DNA of 64,000 nt from Anaerolineales bacterium (GTDB lineage: Bacteria > Chloroflexota > Anaerolineae > Anaerolineales > Villigracilaceae). The notes beneath the pieces were generated by a model, which saw nothing but the letters and a program-made list of their open reading frames with translations, ran no database searches and was not told the origin of the DNA. A program made the position numbers and the translations under genes. The stretch is from positions 62,001 to 126,000 of the forward strand of contig JADGEO010000002.1 of the NCBI GenBank assembly GCA_016744335.1, in the 5' to 3' direction. Below are positions 61,205 through 64,000 of the stretch, piece by piece. Each line of letters starts with the position of its first letter. Position 1 is the first letter of the stretch.

Positions 61205-62464
61205 ATGAACAAAACCCTTCGCTACCTTCTCACCGGCATATTTTCTGGTGTGTTACTCATCATCATTTTCTCAGGCGGATTCGCGGCAGGCTATTTAGTC
61301 AAAGACGCTGTTCCTGCAGGGATTTTTGCCGCACCAACCCTACCACAGCCACCAACACCCGCCCCTGAAACAGCAGATGCCACCCCCGATGAACTAGAGA
61401 TTCTTTTTGAACCCTTCTGGGAATCCTGGCAAATTGTCCACGATAGCTATGTAGACCAACCCGTAGATGACCTTAAGCTTATGCAAGGTGCTATAGACGG
61501 GATGCTCTACTCTCTTGGCGACCAGCATACAACTTATATGGATCCCGATGAGTTCAAACAAGCAAACAGTAGTATGGAGGGAGAGTACGATGGAATTGGT
61601 GCTTGGGTTGATTCTACAGGCAATTACCTTACCATTGTTAGCCCCATGCCTGGCTCACCCGCCGAAGAAGCTGGGCTAAAAGCCGGTGATATTGTTATTG
61701 CCATTGACGGCGAAGATATGACGGGAATAGACGGTTCTCTGGTCATCCGCAAGGTGTTAGGGGTAGCGGGCACAACGGTAGAGCTAACTATCGTTAGAGA
61801 AGGAGAATCGGAGCCTCTCAAGTTTGAGGTTACGCGCGCCCACATCGTCATTCCCAGTGCCGAAGGCGAAATGCTTGAGGATAATATCGGGCATATTGAA
61901 ATAAATACCTTTGGCGACAATACAACCCCAGAATTGCGCACAGCCATTACAGAACTTCTTGACCAAGGTGCAGAGGGGTTGGTGATTGACTTCCGCAATA
62001 ATGGTGGTGGATATCTAACAACGGCGATTGAAGTTGCCTCAGAGTTTTTACCTGAAGGTGAAGTGGTTCTTTACGAAGAATACGGTGATGACACACGCGA
62101 TACACATATAACTTTAGACAATGGCTTAGCAACCGATGTGCCGATTATTGTGCTCATCAACGAGGGTTCTGCTTCTGCTTCTGAGGTAGTTGCTGGCGCA
62201 ATTCAAGATCATGAACGCGGGCAATTGGTTGGTGTAACTTCTTTTGGCAAAGGCTCTGTACAAAACTGGATTGCGCTCAGTGACAATCAGGGTGCTGTAC
62301 GCGTTACTGTTGCAAAGTGGCTTACACCCAATGGTAGAACAATTCACGATATTGGCTTAGACCCCGATGTTATTGTTGAAATGCTCGAAGAAGATTATGA
62401 AGCTGACTTAGACCCACAATTGGATACCGCAATTGAGCTTTTATTAGACGAAATCTCTAAATAA
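61205..62464 (+). CDS. S41-family C-terminal processing (tail-specific) protease
   Basis: A 419-residue protease with an N-terminal membrane helix (about 10-32). It has a PDZ domain (about 118-205: YDGIGAWVDSTGNYLTIVSPMPGSPAEEAGLKAGDIV) and the S41 core with IDFRNNGGGYLTTAIEVASEF, the catalytic Ser in NEGSASASEVVAGA and the Lys in TSFGKGSVQNWI. CtpA-type enzymes degrade or mature extracytoplasmic proteins. ATG has CGGAG. It is followed after a palindromic element by a second membrane peptidase gene. Confidence 0.92.
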   Translation: MNKTLRYLLTGIFSGVLLIIIFSGGFAAGYLVKDAVPAGIFAAPTLPQPPTPAPETADATPDELEILFEPFWESWQIVHDSYVDQPVDDLKLMQGAIDGMLYSLGDQHTTYMDPDEFKQANSSMEGEYDGIGAWVDSTGNYLTIVSPMPGSPAEEAGLKAGDIVIAIDGEDMTGIDGSLVIRKVLGVAGTTVELTIVREGESEPLKFEVTRAHIVIPSAEGEMLEDNIGHIEINTFGDNTTPELRTAITELLDQGAEGLVIDFRNNGGGYLTTAIEVASEFLPEGEVVLYEEYGDDTRDTHITLDNGLATDVPIIVLINEGSASASEVVAGAIQDHERGQLVGVTSFGKGSVQNWIALSDNQGAVRVTVAKWLTPNGRTIHDIGLDPDVIVEMLEEDYEADLDPQLDTAIELLLDEISK

Positions 62465-62465
62465 T

Positions 62466-62624
62466 AAAAAGCTAAGGGCTTGGGAAGAAATAACTTATAC
62501 ATTTAAATCGCCGAACTTGAGTAAGATATACTCCAAATGTATAAGTTGTATAATTCTCCTCCCTAAGCGCTCAGACTTAGGATTGATATCTTATGTCTGA
62601 ACGCTTATAAAAAAGAAGGTAAAT
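62466..62624. repeat. Palindromic element family P2, copy 2, plus a hairpin
   Basis: The core aacttatacattt ... aaatgtataagtt (62492-62547) is the inverted match of 48234-48289, with flanks shared in the same direction. It is followed by aagcgctcagac / gtctgaacgctt (62565-62606), a hairpin without a T-run. The AAGAAGG site of the next gene ends the gap. Confidence 0.65.
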
Positions 62625-63311
62625 ATGTTTTTCAACTCATCTTATATTCTCTATATGCTACCCGGCATTTTGCTTGTGGCATTCACCTCTTGGTATGTGA
62701 AATCTTCCTATAAAAAATGGAGTAAAGTGCCTGCTCGCAGTCGCATTAGCGGATATGAAGCCGCACAGCGTCTTATTAAGCGCGCGGGGCTTTATGGCGT
62801 GCAAATTGAAGCCATTAGCGGTGAAATGACAGACCATTATGACCCACGTTCTAAAACCCTTCGTCTTTCTCAAGGTGTGGGGCAAGGGACTTCGGTTGCT
62901 TCTTTAGCAATTGCCGCACATGAACTTGGCCATGCTATGCAAGATGCTGAAGACTATTTCCCTTTAAAGGCGCGTAGTGCGATGGTGCCGATGGTTAATA
63001 TCGGCTCAAATCTTGGTTGGGTGTTGATTATGGCAGGGCTTCTACTCAATTGGCTCAATATCGCATGGCTAGGTCTCGCCTTTTTTGCTGGCGGAGCACT
63101 TTTTGCACTAATGACCCTCCCTGTAGAATTTGATGCCTCTGCTCGTGCAAAACGCCTTCTCGCCGAAACAGGAATCATTCAAGGCGCAGAAGAACAACGC
63201 GGCGTAAATAATGTCCTTAACGCCGCGGCACTAACCTACGTTGCCGCACTTGTCACCGCTCTTTTACAGGTGCTTTATTATGCCAGTATGCTCACAGGAC
63301 GTAAGCGATAA
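62625..63311 (+). CDS. YugP-type zinc metallopeptidase (integral membrane)
   Basis: A 228-residue protein of the YugP family (neutral zinc metallopeptidase). It has an N-terminal helix, the zinc motif IAAHELGHAMQDAEDYFPLKAR (HExxH form HELGH near 104), VNIGSNLGWVLIMAGLLL, and VEFDASARAKRLLAETGII with a third-ligand Glu. Several membrane helices follow. Biological substrates of this family are not established. ATG has AAGAAGG upstream. It may be co-transcribed with the S41 protease, though the P2 element lies between. Confidence 0.88.
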   Translation: MFFNSSYILYMLPGILLVAFTSWYVKSSYKKWSKVPARSRISGYEAAQRLIKRAGLYGVQIEAISGEMTDHYDPRSKTLRLSQGVGQGTSVASLAIAAHELGHAMQDAEDYFPLKARSAMVPMVNIGSNLGWVLIMAGLLLNWLNIAWLGLAFFAGGALFALMTLPVEFDASARAKRLLAETGIIQGAEEQRGVNNVLNAAALTYVAALVTALLQVLYYASMLTGRKR

Positions 63312-63329
63312 AGTTCTTGAAGTATCCCC

Positions 63330-63363
63330 AAAAGGTCTCTCATAAATTTATGAGAGACCTTTT
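63330..63363 (+). terminator. Terminator after the YugP-type gene
   Basis: A perfect palindrome of 17-bp arms (aaaaggtctctcataaa and its complement) followed by TTTATTTA, 18 bp past the stop. Confidence 0.88.
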
Positions 63364-63399
63364 TTATTTAGCATTCTTCACAATTCCCAAATCTCAACT

Positions 63400-63405
63400 T
63401 ATAAT
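63400..63405 (+). promoter_or_regulatory. -10 box directly before the ATG (leaderless-type promoter)
   Basis: TATAAT-TCCGAC-ATG, a 6-nt gap, with no ribosome site. Confidence 0.6.
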
Positions 63406-63411
63406 TCCGAC

Positions 63412-63765
63412 ATGAAATCACAAGATATTCTTTCTGTCGTCATTTCCGTTATCATTATTATCGCAGTCGCTATTTTGCAAAAACAGAGCAAAGTCGTTGC
63501 CGCATTAATTTCAACCATGCCCGTTCGCGCCGGGCTTGCCATCTGGATTGTCTACGCCGCAACCAACGGAAACAAAGAAGACGTAACCCAATTTAGCCTC
63601 AGCGTTGCCTATTCCCTCATCCCCACCTTTCTTTTTGCAGTCGCCGCCTGGCTTGCCGCCCGCGCAGGCATGAAATTAGGGGGGATATTAATCTCAGGCT
63701 ACACAACTTGGGCACTTATAGCCGGGACAATTTTCCTCGCCCGCAAATTTTTAGGGTTAGGATGA
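63412..63765 (+). CDS. Small membrane protein of unknown function (DUF3147/GlpM-like in form)
   Basis: A 117-residue protein with about four membrane helices (near 7-25, 34-52, 62-84 and 90-110). The pattern of four helices with KxxVVAALISTMPVRAGLAIWIVYAA resembles GlpM/DUF3147 small membrane proteins, but I am not certain. No function is known. It starts right behind a TATAAT and precedes the helicase gene by 111 bp. Confidence 0.6.
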   Translation: MKSQDILSVVISVIIIIAVAILQKQSKVVAALISTMPVRAGLAIWIVYAATNGNKEDVTQFSLSVAYSLIPTFLFAVAAWLAARAGMKLGGILISGYTTWALIAGTIFLARKFLGLG

Positions 63766-63876
63766 TAGACTTGCACTGCATCTTCTTTTGGATGCGTTAC
63801 AAGTCGGGATTATTGAGCTAACCCGATGTGCAACGCATTTTGCAAATGCAATGCACATCTACAGGATGAATAAAAA

Positions 63877-64000
63877 ATGCCTTTATCTGGATTATTAAAC
63901 CACTGGCGAACGCGCTCCGAACTTGCCTCCGCCATATCAACATGGCGCGTAGAAAAAGCGCGTCCCGCCAAAACGGCACCCATCCCCAACGACCTACCGC
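63877..64000 (+). CDS. Start of a probable DEAD/DEAH-box helicase (DUF1998/MrfA-Hrq1 type), partial
   Basis: Only 41 codons are in the window (MPLSGLLNHWRTRSELASAI, then WRVEKARPAKTAPIPNDLP). The opening LxxHWR...WR...PA....P.P..LP pattern resembles the N-terminus of DUF1998 helicases, where a Q-motif domain (LHPAL..AL...G...LYxHQ) normally follows. The ATG has AGGATGA 9 nt upstream. The gene continues past the edge; the assignment rests on the short N-terminal resemblance only and is not in the ORF track. Confidence 0.5.
   Translation, partial: MPLSGLLNHWRTRSELASAISTWRVEKARPAKTAPIPNDLP

Overview
The window looks like a chromosomal segment of a Chloroflexota bacterium, most likely of the Anaerolineae. 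This is inferred from the gene mix (octaheme cytochrome with NrfH, a heme-binding NarX-type kinase, actinobacterial-type Ino1, liv transporter with an enlarged LivM, GT39-like membrane glycosyltransferase, many lipoproteins with Thr/Pro-rich spacers) and a moderate GC content. No rRNA or taxonomic marker is present, so the placement is tentative. About 55 protein genes and one tRNA-Pro(TGG) were supported. The first gene (octaheme cytochrome) and the last (probable DUF1998/MrfA-type helicase) run off the window.

Layout. 0-5 kb: leftward respiratory module, with a NrfH-like tetraheme quinol dehydrogenase followed by a HAO-type octaheme cytochrome lipoprotein, and upstream a two-component pair whose kinase carries its own CxxCH heme motif. 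5-12.5 kb: pentapeptide-repeat protein, YdcZ transporter, aminotransferase, SbcD nuclease, C39-like/TPR lipid-side protein, GNAT, cyclic-nucleotide-domain kinase. 12.5-26 kb: IS30 remnant, GT39-like protein, ferredoxin, glutaminase, amidohydrolase, MutY, Lpd, a membrane protein behind a LexA-like operator, GNAT, Ino1, GAF kinase, PfkB kinase. 26-34 kb: an arginine-deiminase neighbourhood (APC antiporter, M20 dipeptidase, YfcC/ArcD-like carrier, ArcB, ArcA) with no carbamate kinase in the window. 34-42 kb: heterodimeric ABC exporter, purA-purB, guaB. 42-48 kb: tRNA-Pro, esterase lipoprotein, gatC-gatA, M14 peptidase, cinA, AMP nucleosidase. 48-54 kb: livKHMGF branched-chain amino acid ABC transporter. 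54-64 kb: Crp-like domain protein, TPR lipoprotein, FtsK, hydrolase lipoprotein, HAD phosphatase, S41 protease, YugP-like zinc peptidase, small membrane proteins, helicase start.

The metabolic themes are amino acid and peptide use (liv import, dipeptidase, arginine catabolism, glutaminase, aminotransferase), purine nucleotide metabolism (PurA, PurB, GuaB, AMP nucleosidase), and anaerobic nitrogen-compound respiration (HAO/NrfH plus heme sensor).

The unusual material lies mostly outside the genes. There are several families of short dispersed repeats: a TA-flanked MITE-like element (two copies, one sitting in the loop of a terminator), a second palindromic element in two copies whose centre is inverted, an unnamed intergenic family with two conserved blocks, and near-identical terminator hairpins. 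Palindromic inserts also sit in frame inside three proteins. A set of genes has a -10 hexamer 6-7 nt before the ATG, which points to leaderless transcripts, and the tRNA-Pro/esterase pair appears to share overlapping -10 boxes on opposite strands. All functional statements rest on reading motifs by eye; no searches were run.
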